A DNA stretch of 64,000 bases, taken from Streptomyces pyxinae (lineage in GTDB: Bacteria > Actinomycetota > Actinomycetes > Streptomycetales > Streptomycetaceae). Positions 36,665-47,400 of the stretch are shown here, piece by piece. The stretch spans positions 1-64,000 of the forward strand of contig NZ_JANUGQ010000002.1 in NCBI RefSeq assembly GCF_024756275.1. The letters are read 5' to 3'. Position 1 is the first letter of the stretch; every line of letters begins with the position of its first letter. The translations under genes and the position numbers were made by a program. Below the pieces are notes generated by a model. That model was not told the origin of the DNA and did not search any database. It saw only the letters and a list, made by a program, of their open reading frames with translations.

Positions 36665-39600
36665 ATGTCGGGTCCGGAAAAAGCGAAGCCCGTCAATCTG
36701 CTGATCGGGAACAACCGGCCGGACCAGCCGTACACGGAGCGCCTGGTCAACCGCGATCCCGACAACCTCGACACCCAGGTCCCGAGCGGCGGAGTGGAGC
36801 TGGCCCGGCATCATGTCGTCCCTTTCAGTCTGTTGGCCCAGTTCTGGGACAAGGTCGTCGCGGAGGAATGGAACGAACCGAGCCGGTACCGGATCAAGGA
36901 GGGGCTTCAGGAACTCGTCCGGAGCCTCGCCGGAATGGCGCCGCGCGAAGGGATGCGCCCGCCCTCCGAACAGTTCAAGGAATTCGCCGAAGCGTTCGCC
37001 GGCAATGAATTCACCGAGGACCCCGGGGCTCGCCCGCCGGACGGCAAGGACGAGGCCCTCTCCTTTTACGCATGGGTGGCGGGAAACCTCTTCGTCGGGC
37101 CCTCCGGTGCCTTCCGGTCCGACGATCCGCATGACGCATTCGAATCGGGCTGCGCCCCGGTCATCGGCGCCGAACCATTCCGGACGCGCAGCAAGGCTTT
37201 CGAGAGCCTGAACCGCTATCTGAAGGGCGGGACGGGCAGCAGGGCCCTGCACGGCGAGGGCCGGGAGTTCGTGAAGAGGTACCGCGACATCGTGCTGCGG
37301 ACACAGGAGGGTCCCTGGCGGCTCCGCGCGGCGGACTGGGAGAAGGACGCGCGCCGCACCCGCTACCGCATCAGGGGCTCGACCGCCCCGGAGGTGACGT
37401 CCGGCAGCCCGGCGCGGACCACGGAGGACTGGGCCGCATCACCCTCCGGCGCTCCCCGGGACGGCGACGGGCCCACACCGGACGGGGGCCCGGTGACCAT
37501 CGGCGGAACCACGATCGAGTTCACGCTCTGGTACGACCAGGACGGCTACCGGCGCCTGGTCGGCAGCACCCGGGCGGTGGACATCGGTGCCCTCGCGGAC
37601 TGGGTCGTCGCACAGTGGGGCCCGGGGGCCGAGCCACCGGCGGCGCTCCGCGACCTGACCGTGGACAACCTCACCCTGGAGGTGGCCGAGGGGCCGGCCG
37701 GCGCCGCCGACTGGGAGTTCACCGTCGCCACGACCGGCCGCTTCGACTCCTTCGCGGTGGACCTGCTGATCTCGCTGCGGCGGCGGACCGGCGGCGCGTC
37801 CGGCCCGCAGGGCCCGGGCGACGGCGAGATCACCCTCACCGCACAGGCCGGTCTGGTCCTCGACCCCGACGAGGACCGGCGGCTCTGGTTCAGCGGCGGG
37901 ATCGCCGGGGGTACCGGGAGCGGCACCGGCTGGTGGCGGCTGACCGGCGAATGGCGGGCAGGGGAGGAGGACACGGGCCTGACGCTCACGGACCTCGGGG
38001 CGGCGCTCGGCTGGTCCGGAGCGGGGGAGATCGAGCAGGCGCTGCCGCCGGCACTCCGGCCGGAGGTGCGGGAGCTGACCCTGCTGTACGACTCCCGCAC
38101 CGGCCCCGTGCTGGGGGTGGAACTGGCGCGGTCCTCGGTGGTCCTGGCGCCGGTCCGGCTGCCCGGCCGGGGCACGGCCTGGTGCGCCCGGTTCACGTAC
38201 CGGGTGGACGCCGGCCTCGGCGACCTCCCGCTGCTGGCCGGTCAGGTGCCGCGCGAGGCCGACCTGCGGGTGACCGGGGTGGCGGTGACCCACGCGTCGG
38301 CGGCACTGACCCCCGGGCAACTGGCACAGCTCGACGCGGTCCTCACGGACGCCGGTCTGCCGCCCATCGGCCCGCCCGCCGGACCGGACGGCGGAGGTCT
38401 GCCGGCCGGCACCCTGCTCGCCGTCGGCCACACCCTGCCGGGACAGCCGGAACACACCCTCTCCGTCCCCCTGGGCACCGCCTCCGGGACCCCCGGCGCC
38501 CCCGGCCGGGAAACCCCGGAGACCGGCCTCCCTCCCGCCCGGGCGGTCACCGGCCCGGTCGCCCCCGCCGCCCCCGCCGCCCCCGTCGGCCCGGCCGCAC
38601 CGGGCGCCGTCGTCCGGCCGGGGCGCGACGCCGTCCGGACGGAACCGTCCGGCCCGGACGCCCCCGACCGGGCAGACGTCGGCCGGGAGTGCGGGCCGCT
38701 GTCGGTGTACCGGATCGCGCTCTCCTACGCGGACCACCACCTCTGGCTGGCGGTCGACGGCTCCCTCGGGGCCGCCGGGCTCACCCTGTCGGTGACGGGC
38801 CTCGCGCTCGGGTTCGACCTCGGCGCCGCCACCCCGGAGCTCCGCACCCGGCTGGACGGGATCGGCGTGGAGTTCGACCGCCCGCCGCTGACCGTCGCCG
38901 GGACCCTCGCCCGGCGCGACCGGCCCGGCTACGCCCTGGTGGTCGAGGGCGGTCTCACGGTGGCCACCCCCTCCTTCGGCGTCCTCGCGGTCGGCGCCTA
39001 CCAGCGCCCGGAGGACGACCGCACGGGACCGTCGCTGTTCGTCTTCGGCCGTGCCACCGCGGCCTTCGGCGGCCCGCCGCCCTTCCGGGTGACCGGGGCG
39101 GCCCTGGGCTTCGGCTACAACAGCGCCGTACGGGTGCCCGAACAGGACGAGGTCGGCACCTTCCCGCTGGTCGCCGGGCTCGACGGGGACGACCCCGACG
39201 GCTCGGCCGACCCGCTGGCGGAGCTCACCACGCTCACCGGCGGCGACCACCCCTGGGTGACTCCCGCCGAGGGCGGCCTCTGGCTGGCCGGCGGGCTCGA
39301 CTTCACCTCCTTCGAGTTCCTGCGCGGCCGGGTGCTGCTCCTGCTGGAGGCCGGGCCCGAGCTGACCGTGGCCCTGATCGGCCGCGCCGCCGCCGACTTC
39401 CCGAAGAACGGGCGCACCCGCTACGCCCGGATCGGCGTCGACCTGCGGGTGGTCTTCCGGGCGGCCCGGGGCGAACTGACCGCCACCGCCCAGCTCGCCG
39501 ACTCCTATGTCATCGACCCCGCCTGCGTCCTCACCGGCGGCGCCGCCTTCTCCTCCTGGTTCGACCCCAGCCCGTACGCGGGCGACTTCGTGCTGACGGT

Positions 39601-42049
39601 GGGCGGCTACCACCCGCACTACAACCCGCCCGACCACTACCCCGCCGTCCCCCGGCTGGGCTTCCGCTGGTCGGTCGGCTCCGGCGTCTCGGTCACCGGC
39701 ACCTCCTACTTCGCCCTCACCCCGAACGCCGTCATGGCGGGCGGCTCGCTCGACGTCCGGTACGCCTCGGGACCCGTCGAAGCCTGGCTGACCGCGCAGG
39801 CCGACATCCTGGTTCAGTGGGCGCCGCTGCACTTCGACGCGGGCTTCTCGGTACGGGTCGGGGCGCGGGTCACCCTGCTCTTCCCGGTCAGCGGCGAACT
39901 CGGCGCCACCCTCCGGCTATGGGGCCCGCCCACCGGCGGAACGGTGTCGGTGGACTTCTGGTTCCTCACCCTGACCGTCTCCTTCGGCGCCGGTGCCACC
40001 CGGCCGCCCGCGCTGACCTGGCCGGAGTTCCGCGACCAACTGCTGCCGCCGGACGCCCCGGTGACCGTACGGGCACTCGCCGGGCTGCTCCCGGACGCCG
40101 ACGCCGACCCCGCGCTGCGGGCCGCCCGGGTGGCGGCGGGCGAGGAACCCTGGCAGGCCGACCCGAACGGCTTCGTCTTCGTGGCGGCCACCGTCGTCCC
40201 GGCCGCCGCGCTCTCCTTCGACGGCACCGGGAAGGCACACGACGACCGGGGTACCGACATCCGGCCCATGGGCCTCGCGGGGCTGGGCGGAAATCTCGAT
40301 GTCACCGTCTCCTACGCCGACCCGGGAGCCGTTTCCGGCCGCCCGGGCCGCGGGCCCGGCTGGCGAGCGCTGCCGGACGCGCACCGGTGGCTCGCCGAAC
40401 CGGTCCGTACCGCCGTGCCGTTCGCGCTCTGGGGCGACCCGGCCGTCCCGGCCGACCGGGTCCTGGAGCAGGAGGGGCTGGACGACGCGCTGACCGGGCT
40501 GCGGGTGACCGTCCCGCCCCCGGCCGACGCCGGGCAGGAGCTGGGCCCGGTCGCCGAGCAGGACGTGGCCTTCGAGGACCTCACCCCGGACGGCCCCCTG
40601 CCGCTCGACCCGGGGGCCCCGCCCGTCGAGCCGGAGCCCCGGGAGCCGGAGAGCGCCGGCGCCGGAGTGGCGGCCGTCGCCGGACAGATCGCCACCCTCG
40701 CCACCGGCCTGGCCCGGCGCGGCCTGCGGGACGCGCTGCACGAGCTGACCGGGACGCCGCCACCGGACGGCCCGCTGGAGCAGTACGCCCGGCTGGCGGC
40801 CACCGACGGGCTCGACGGCGATCCGCTGCTGCTGGCGGAGGAGCCCCCCGAGCCGGTCGTCCAGCCCGCCGTGCTGGCCCTGGACGGCGCGGGCCGGCAG
40901 CTCCTCGCCCTGCACGCCGACACCGGGGCGGTGCTGAACCGGCTGGTCCTCGACGGGCCGGGGCCGTATCTCGCGGCCCTCACCCCGGACGGCGCCCTGC
41001 TCTGTGCGGCGGACTCCGACGGCCAGACCCTGGAACGGGCCGACCTGGCGGCCTGGCGGCTGCTGCCGGGGATCGGCGGGATCGGTCTCGGCGCCCCGCC
41101 CGCGGCGCTCGCACTGGACGCCACCGGTGAGCACGCGGCCGTCGTCAGCCCGGCCGTCCGGGCCGGCGCCTGGGCGGACCTCGGCGGAGCCGCCCCGGTG
41201 GTGCGGACGGTGCTCGGGGACAGCCCGGGCAGCCTCGCCGGCGCCGCGCTCGACCCGGACGCGGCCCAGGGATATGTGACCGCCCAGGACACCGGCAAGC
41301 TGTTCACCCTCGACCTCGCCCGGGGCGAGACCCGCCCGGCGGTCGCCGGGCCCGCCTCGCCCACCCTGGTCGCGCCGCTGGACGCCGGTCTGGTGTACGT
41401 GTACGGGGCCCACGCGGGCGGCCACGGAGGCGTACAGGTCGTCAGCACCCGGCCGGACGGCCCGTACTACGCCCCGTACGTCTTCGCCGAGCCCGGCGAG
41501 GCCCTGGCCCTCCGGGCGGCGCCCGGCCGCCGGGCCGTCCTGCTCCGCCGCTCCGCGGACGGCACCGGGTGCGTGGTGACCCTGGGGTGCGCGGAGGACG
41601 GGCGGTCGTCCACCACCTGGGTGGCGAGCGCCCCGGTGGCGGCGGAGCCCCGCACCCTCGCCCTCGACCCGCTGGGCCGGGTTTGGGTGCTGCACGAGCG
41701 GGCGGTGACGCTCGTACGGAACGGCGACAACGGCACCGACGGCGGCACCGGCACCGATGGCGGCACCGGCACCGATGGCGGCACCGGCACCGACGGCGGC
41801 GGCACGGTGTCCGTCCCGGTCCCGGCGGAGGGCGGCCCGCTGGCCGTCGCCTTCTCGCCGGACGCCACCCGCGCCTTCGTCGTCTGCGCGGACGCCACCG
41901 TGCTCCCGCTGAGCGCCGACGAACGGGGAACCGTCCTGCCCGGTACGCCCTGGCCGCTGCCGCCCGGTACCGAGGCCGGCACCGCCCTGTACGCCCTCGT
42001 CCCGGCCGCCACCACACTCGCCACCGGCTCCGAAGGGACCGCGCCGTGA
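36665..42049 (+). CDS. Giant DUF6603-like protein with possible HNH-like N-terminus and C-terminal propeller
   Basis: 1794 residues, no signal peptide or membrane helix. About 1-240 form a separate domain with ELARHHVVPFSLLAQFW (His49-His50) and GNLFVGPSGAFRSDDPHDAF (140-159), which recalls HNH-type nuclease motifs; this is a weak resemblance. About 270-620 are beta-rich. A Pro/Ala linker follows, then at about 673-1108 a long beta-sheet region (ARIGVDLRVVFRAARGELTA, SWFDPSPYAGDFVLTVGGY, VSVDFWFLTLTVSFG) resembling DUF6603. About 1400-1790 contain propeller-like repeats (LALDGAGRQLLALHADTG, LTPDGALLCAADSDG, FSPDATRAFVVCAD) interrupted by a GTDGGT repeat. Function unknown. First gene of the cassette; GAAGGGAA precedes the ATG and the stop overlaps the next GTG. 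Confidence 0.75.
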   Translation: MSGPEKAKPVNLLIGNNRPDQPYTERLVNRDPDNLDTQVPSGGVELARHHVVPFSLLAQFWDKVVAEEWNEPSRYRIKEGLQELVRSLAGMAPREGMRPPSEQFKEFAEAFAGNEFTEDPGARPPDGKDEALSFYAWVAGNLFVGPSGAFRSDDPHDAFESGCAPVIGAEPFRTRSKAFESLNRYLKGGTGSRALHGEGREFVKRYRDIVLRTQEGPWRLRAADWEKDARRTRYRIRGSTAPEVTSGSPARTTEDWAASPSGAPRDGDGPTPDGGPVTIGGTTIEFTLWYDQDGYRRLVGSTRAVDIGALADWVVAQWGPGAEPPAALRDLTVDNLTLEVAEGPAGAADWEFTVATTGRFDSFAVDLLISLRRRTGGASGPQGPGDGEITLTAQAGLVLDPDEDRRLWFSGGIAGGTGSGTGWWRLTGEWRAGEEDTGLTLTDLGAALGWSGAGEIEQALPPALRPEVRELTLLYDSRTGPVLGVELARSSVVLAPVRLPGRGTAWCARFTYRVDAGLGDLPLLAGQVPREADLRVTGVAVTHASAALTPGQLAQLDAVLTDAGLPPIGPPAGPDGGGLPAGTLLAVGHTLPGQPEHTLSVPLGTASGTPGAPGRETPETGLPPARAVTGPVAPAAPAAPVGPAAPGAVVRPGRDAVRTEPSGPDAPDRADVGRECGPLSVYRIALSYADHHLWLAVDGSLGAAGLTLSVTGLALGFDLGAATPELRTRLDGIGVEFDRPPLTVAGTLARRDRPGYALVVEGGLTVATPSFGVLAVGAYQRPEDDRTGPSLFVFGRATAAFGGPPPFRVTGAALGFGYNSAVRVPEQDEVGTFPLVAGLDGDDPDGSADPLAELTTLTGGDHPWVTPAEGGLWLAGGLDFTSFEFLRGRVLLLLEAGPELTVALIGRAAADFPKNGRTRYARIGVDLRVVFRAARGELTATAQLADSYVIDPACVLTGGAAFSSWFDPSPYAGDFVLTVGGYHPHYNPPDHYPAVPRLGFRWSVGSGVSVTGTSYFALTPNAVMAGGSLDVRYASGPVEAWLTAQADILVQWAPLHFDAGFSVRVGARVTLLFPVSGELGATLRLWGPPTGGTVSVDFWFLTLTVSFGAGATRPPALTWPEFRDQLLPPDAPVTVRALAGLLPDADADPALRAARVAAGEEPWQADPNGFVFVAATVVPAAALSFDGTGKAHDDRGTDIRPMGLAGLGGNLDVTVSYADPGAVSGRPGRGPGWRALPDAHRWLAEPVRTAVPFALWGDPAVPADRVLEQEGLDDALTGLRVTVPPPADAGQELGPVAEQDVAFEDLTPDGPLPLDPGAPPVEPEPREPESAGAGVAAVAGQIATLATGLARRGLRDALHELTGTPPPDGPLEQYARLAATDGLDGDPLLLAEEPPEPVVQPAVLALDGAGRQLLALHADTGAVLNRLVLDGPGPYLAALTPDGALLCAADSDGQTLERADLAAWRLLPGIGGIGLGAPPAALALDATGEHAAVVSPAVRAGAWADLGGAAPVVRTVLGDSPGSLAGAALDPDAAQGYVTAQDTGKLFTLDLARGETRPAVAGPASPTLVAPLDAGLVYVYGAHAGGHGGVQVVSTRPDGPYYAPYVFAEPGEALALRAAPGRRAVLLRRSADGTGCVVTLGCAEDGRSSTTWVASAPVAAEPRTLALDPLGRVWVLHERAVTLVRNGDNGTDGGTGTDGGTGTDGGTGTDGGGTVSVPVPAEGGPLAVAFSPDATRAFVVCADATVLPLSADERGTVLPGTPWPLPPGTEAGTALYALVPAATTLATGSEGTAP
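41732..41803 (+). repeat. Four in-frame 18-bp repeats encoding GTDGGT
   Basis: Units at 41732, 41750, 41768 and 41786, nearly identical. They make a flexible Gly-Thr-Asp loop within the propeller region. Asp-rich loops of this kind can bind calcium, but there is no direct evidence. Repeat number may vary between strains without frameshift. Confidence 0.85.
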
Positions 42050-44445
42050 CCTCCCCGACCAGCCCGCACACCACCCCGTCCGGGCCCGGCTACCGCATCC
42101 GCCTGCTCGACGCCCGCCTGCCCGCGGTGGACGCGGGGCGCTATCTCATCACCGCCACCCAGCATGTCGAGAGCCTGGACACCGGCGACTACCTGCACCC
42201 CGTCGAGCAGCGCTTCGACGTCCGGGCACCCCAGTTCGCCCTGGCGCCCGAGCGGGTGCACGCGGTCGGTCCGGCGCCCGGGTCCCGCGCCGACCACTCG
42301 TCCACCCTCGCCCATCTCACCCTCGCGGACCCGCTGTTGCCCTGGCTGCGGGCCCCGGCGGCGCCGGGCGGCTTCCGGGCCGGGCGCCCGGACGACGAGG
42401 CCCCCTGGCTCGCCCTGCTGGTCCTGGCCGCCGGCGAACTCCCGGACGACCCCCGGGCCGACGCCCTCACCACCGGGCGCACCGCCGGAGAACTGCTCGC
42501 CGACGAGAACGGCGTACGCCACCCGCTGATCGATCCGGGCCAGATCGAGGGGGATGCGACCGCCCCCTGCCGGACCGTCGACATCCCCGGGGACGTCTTC
42601 CAGCGGCTCGTCCCGCGCACCGACGAACTGCGCCAGCTCGTCCATGTCCGCCGGGTGGAGACCGACACCGGACTGCGCGGCGAGCGACTGGCCGAGGGCT
42701 CCTACGCGGTGGTGCTCTCCGCCCGGCTGCCCGACCCGGCCGCCGAGACCCGCTACTGCGCGCACCTCGTCGCGCTGGAGGGGTGCGCGGGCATCCTGGC
42801 CGACGCCGACGCGGGCACCCTCACCGGGGACGTACGGATCCGGCTGGCCGCGCTGCACAGCTGGTCCTTCACCAGTGTGCCCGCCCCCGGCGGCGGTTTC
42901 CCCGGGCGGGTACGGCACTTCCTCTTCGACGAACGCGACCAGCCGCGCGACCTGGCGCTCCGGCTCCCCGTCCCCGCCCCGGCCCCCGGCCCGGAGGCCG
43001 CCGTCCCCCGCCCGGACCCGGACACCACCGGCGCTCCCGCTCCCGGCCCGGACTCCGCGACCCGCGCCACCGCCCTGACCCGGCTGCGCTCCGGCCGGCT
43101 GCCGCTCGCCCACGAGGTGGAGACCGGCGAGGAGACCTTCGCCTGGTACCGGGGGCCGCTCACCGCCGAACCCGCCCGCCCGCTGCCCGCCGCCCCGGAC
43201 ACCGGATGGCGCGGCGCCGACCAGCTGCTGGTGTACGAACCGGCCTGGGGCGTGTACGACGCGAGCCGGGCGGCGGCCTGGAGCACCGGCCGGGCGCTGG
43301 CCCTGGCGGACGCCGACTTCACCGCCGTCCTCACCGCCTGGCACACCAGGGCCCGGGCCCACACCGCCCGCCTGGCACAGCGGCTGGCCACCGCCCCCGC
43401 CCCGGCTCGCGCGGCCGCCCCCGGCGGGGTGCCGGGGCCGCGACCGCTGGGCGCCCTGCTGGAGGGGTACGCCGCCGACGGCTCGGCCGCCCGGCTGCTG
43501 GACGCCGCCACCCGTACCGGCCCGGCGGCCGCCCGCCCGGCGCCCGCCGCCCGGCGGCGGGCACGGGACCGGGACCGCACCGGCCGGCTCACCGCCCTGC
43601 TGGCCGACCCGCCGCCCGCCCTGCGCGCGGCGGTGGCGGACCGGCTCGCCCCGGAGGCGGCCGCCGCCGGCGCCTGGCTGGCCCGGCTCAAGCTGCTGCA
43701 CGGGGTGCCGTTCCCCTGCCTGGTACCCGACGAACGGATGCTGCCCGAGGAGTCTTTGCGCACCTTCTACGTCGATCCCGGCTGGCTCGACGCCCTCGCC
43801 GCCGGCGCCGCGGGTGTCGCCGTCACCGGCGAGAGCGACGCGGCCCTGGCCCGTGCCCTCGCACCCTGGGCCGGTGACACGGACCCGGTGCCCCGGGCCG
43901 GGGTGCTGATCCGCTCGGCACTGGTGCACGAGTGCCCCGGGCTGCTGGTCCGGCCCTGGCGCGGGCACGGCGAGGACCGGCACCCGCTCGCCGTGCTCCG
44001 CCAGGAGGCCCTCGCCGCCGATGTGCTGCTGGTCCTCTTCGACGAGGTGCCCGACGAGGTCGAACTCGCCGAGCCGCCCGAGGGGTTGTCCTTCGGTGTC
44101 GACACCGGTCCGTCCGGCGAACGGGTCATCACCCTGCGCCGGACGGACGCGCCCGCCGGCCGGGAACTGGACGGCCAGGCGTTTCCCGCCGGCGGCGACC
44201 TCACCCCCTGGCTGCGGGCCGACCCGGCCGGCCGCCCCGCCGTGCTGGACCTGCGGCCCGCCGAGGACTCGGGGCTGCTGGCCGGACTGCGCGAGCGGCT
44301 CACCGGACTGGGCCAGACGGCCGCCGCCGAACTCGGCCCGGCGGGCCTGGCCCTCCAACTCGTCAACGCCCCGCGCCGCCAGCTCCTCACCCGGGCGGCC
44401 GCCGGGGACCGGCACACTCCCACCGAAGGGCGGACCGCTCCGTGA
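42046..44445 (+). CDS. Unrecognised 799-aa cassette protein
   Basis: 799 residues starting at a GTG overlapping the previous stop (GTGA). I do not recognise the family. The N-terminus (YRIRLLDARLPAVDAGRYLI) with VEQRFDVRAPQFAL and LTLADPLLPWLRAP looks like a beta-rich structural domain. The middle has VVLSARLPDPAAETRYCAHLV and a Pro-rich linker (about 305-340). Helical stretches follow (ADFTAVLTAWHTRARAHTAR). The C-terminal part has RWRGHGE-type and LVNAPRRQLLTRAAAGD segments. No signal peptide, membrane helix or catalytic motif stands out. Tight coupling on both sides suggests a stoichiometric partner of its neighbours. Confidence 0.75.
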   Translation: MTSPTSPHTTPSGPGYRIRLLDARLPAVDAGRYLITATQHVESLDTGDYLHPVEQRFDVRAPQFALAPERVHAVGPAPGSRADHSSTLAHLTLADPLLPWLRAPAAPGGFRAGRPDDEAPWLALLVLAAGELPDDPRADALTTGRTAGELLADENGVRHPLIDPGQIEGDATAPCRTVDIPGDVFQRLVPRTDELRQLVHVRRVETDTGLRGERLAEGSYAVVLSARLPDPAAETRYCAHLVALEGCAGILADADAGTLTGDVRIRLAALHSWSFTSVPAPGGGFPGRVRHFLFDERDQPRDLALRLPVPAPAPGPEAAVPRPDPDTTGAPAPGPDSATRATALTRLRSGRLPLAHEVETGEETFAWYRGPLTAEPARPLPAAPDTGWRGADQLLVYEPAWGVYDASRAAAWSTGRALALADADFTAVLTAWHTRARAHTARLAQRLATAPAPARAAAPGGVPGPRPLGALLEGYAADGSAARLLDAATRTGPAAARPAPAARRRARDRDRTGRLTALLADPPPALRAAVADRLAPEAAAAGAWLARLKLLHGVPFPCLVPDERMLPEESLRTFYVDPGWLDALAAGAAGVAVTGESDAALARALAPWAGDTDPVPRAGVLIRSALVHECPGLLVRPWRGHGEDRHPLAVLRQEALAADVLLVLFDEVPDEVELAEPPEGLSFGVDTGPSGERVITLRRTDAPAGRELDGQAFPAGGDLTPWLRADPAGRPAVLDLRPAEDSGLLAGLRERLTGLGQTAAAELGPAGLALQLVNAPRRQLLTRAAAGDRHTPTEGRTAP

Positions 44446-47400
44446 CCCACCCGTACCCGGCGTCCGCCGGACCGGTCCCGCTGATCGTGCCGGTGCGCGT
44501 GGAGGCACTCGCCGTCAACGAACGCGTCCGGCAGGCCGAGGTCTTCCAGCGCTGGGAGGCCAACTACGCCCTCACCCGGCTCCATCTCTCGCCCGAGCCG
44601 CCGCCGTTCTCCAACACCGACACCGCCTTCACCGGCGACCCCGACCGGGAAGGGGTCTACCTCCACTGGCAGTTGCCCCGCGCCCTCACCCACGGCACCG
44701 GCGGCGGCCCGGTCGCCCGTGAGCCCGGCCCCGGCGGCGCGGCCACCCCCGGCACCGGTGCGGAAGCCGCCGGGGCCCCGGTCTTCCCGCTGGTGCCCAA
44801 CCGCTGGCTGGTCGTCCGCCAGGCCGTCGCCGCCTCCGGCGAACGCCGCGAGACCGGCTGGGTGGTGGAGAGCGACCACCTCGACCCGGCCGGCGGCACC
44901 AGTCCCTATCTCCACCCCGGGGACGGCAGCCTCACCCGCATCGGCCGCCGCGTGGACCTGGCGGACGGCGCCTGGACGGAACCGGGCACCCCCGGCGGCC
45001 TGTTCCTCACCGCCGTCGGCCCCGGGCTGCCCACGTTCGCCGCCTACCAGCCGTACAACGCCGATGTGTTCTCGGTGCACGACCGGACGGACGACCTGGA
45101 CCCGTTGACCGCCTGGCGGCTGAACTACCTGGTGGCCGGCTGGTACGGCGATCCCGCCGCCGACCCGCTCGCCGGGGACGCCGCCGCCCGGATGGCGGCC
45201 CTCGCCTGGACCGCAGGCGGCCCCGTGCCGCCCGGCGCCCGCACCCTCTGCCACGGCACCGTGATCGACCTCGCCTGGCAGCGCCGGGGCGGCCCGCTGC
45301 CCGCCTCCGACCAGCCCGACTACCTCACTGTCGGCATCGGCAACACCACCGAGCACGCCACCGGGGCCCTTCTCGACCCGGGCGCCGCCTTCGACCCCGC
45401 GGGCCCGGAGGACCCGGCCCCGCTCGCCCGGCTGCTGGCGGCGGCCCACCACGGGCTGCTCGACACCCTGGACGCCCCCGACGGCGAGCACCGCGCCCAA
45501 CGAGCCGAGCACACCTCCTGGTTCACCCCCGACCCGGCCGGTCACACCTGGGTCCTGGAGGACGCCGGGCAGCGGAACGACGGCGCCCCGGCCACGCCCC
45601 GGGCGCCGCGCGCGGTGCGGGAGACCCGGGCGGCCGTCCTCGCCGGGCTCAACGCGGACCAGGCCGCCCACGACCGGGCCGAGCGGGAACTGGCGTCGGC
45701 GCGGCGGCGGTTGTACGACCTCTGGTGGGCGGCCGGCCTGCCGAAGGTGCCCGACGCCCCCGGCGAGCGGGCCGGCGCCTACCGGGAGGATCTCCGGGCG
45801 CGGCTGGCGGACGCCACCGACCTGGCCGCCCGGCTGCGGGAGCGGGTGGCCGAGCTGCGCCGGCGGATCCCCTGGGGCAACACACCGGAGGAACTGGCCG
45901 CCGCCATCACCGCGTACCAGGAACAGCACTCCCTCGACCCGGCCACCACCGTGCTGAAGCGCTCGGTCCTGCCCCCGTACCAGCTGCCCAACGACCCGGT
46001 CGTCGTCCTGAAGGCCACCAAGGCACAACCGGCCCCGCCGCCGCCCGAGGGGTCCGGAGCGACCCCGGAGCCGTACCCGGACGAGCCGGACGCCTCCGCC
46101 GGCGACGGGCCGGACGAGGAGCCGCTGCTCTGCCGGTGGCCGGACCAGCTGGTCACCGGTGTCCGGGTCGCCGGGACCGAGGTCTCCGCACCTCCCGCCG
46201 CCCTGCCGCAGCCGCCGAACCTGCCGGAGCCGGCCGGGCTCGGAGCCGTACTCCTGTCCCTGCTGGGGGAGTTGTGCCACCTCGCCCCGTCCGACGCCCC
46301 CACCCTCGCCCGGGCGGCGGGCTACCAGGGCGACCTCGGGGCCCTGGCCGGCGCCATGGGCGACCCGGCGGCCAACGCGGTCGGCACCCCCGGCGCGTAC
46401 ACCGCCGCCTGGCGGCAGCCCTGGTCGCCGCTCTTCTTCGAGTGGCAGGCCGAATACCACCCGATCGACTGGCGGGACGACGACCCGCGAGCCGAAGACA
46501 CCGCGGCGCACTGGGAGTTCGACGGTTACGAGTACCACTGGCGCGGCACCGGCGCGCACTCCGTGCCACTGACCCTCAGCGGCCGGCAGTTCCTCACCCC
46601 GGCCGCCGGGACCACCCTCGCCGGAGCGCTGCGGCAGTACGCCCGCACCCACCCGGGGCCGCACACCCCGGCCCTGCGCGCCCTGGCCCGCCGGGCCGAG
46701 GACTCCGGGCTCTTCTCCCAGCAGCTCACCGGCTTCACCGCGCAACTCGCGGCCCGGAGCACCACACCCGCCGCGCTCACCCCCTTCACCGTCCCGGAGG
46801 ACGACCTGCGCACCGCGCTCACCGAGGCCGCCGCCCGGGCCCTGCCGCCCGACCCCGGACCGCGCCCCCGGCCCTTCACCGGCTGGGCGGCACCGCTCTT
46901 CCAGCAGTTGCGCGCGGGGCAGTTCGCCGTCGCCCGGCTCGCCGTCGTCGACCGGTTCGGCCACACCCTGCCCGCCGTCAAGCCCGACCCCCGGGCCGTT
47001 CAGCGCGCCCGGTACGCGGCCACCACCGACGTCACCGGGGTCGGCACCCCGGCCAGGGCCTTCGCCCCCCGGCTGCCGCCCGAACTCACCCCCTCGCTCA
47101 GGGATCCCGACCACCCGGACCGGGGCCATCACACCGTCAACCCGCCCACCTGGTACCGCTTCGTCCAGCTCACCCCCCGGCTGCCGCAGCCCGCCCGGGT
47201 CCACTTCACCCTGCTCGACGCCCGGGACGACACCACCGAACTGCCCACCGCCGCCGACCCCGCCACCACCCCGGTCGCCGCCTGGCTGGTGCCCGGCCAC
47301 CTGGACCGCACCCTCTCCTGCTACGCCCCCGACGGCCGGCCGCTCGGGCAACTGCGCACCACCCTGCCGCCCGACGGCCGCCCCCGGGTGACCTGGCAGG

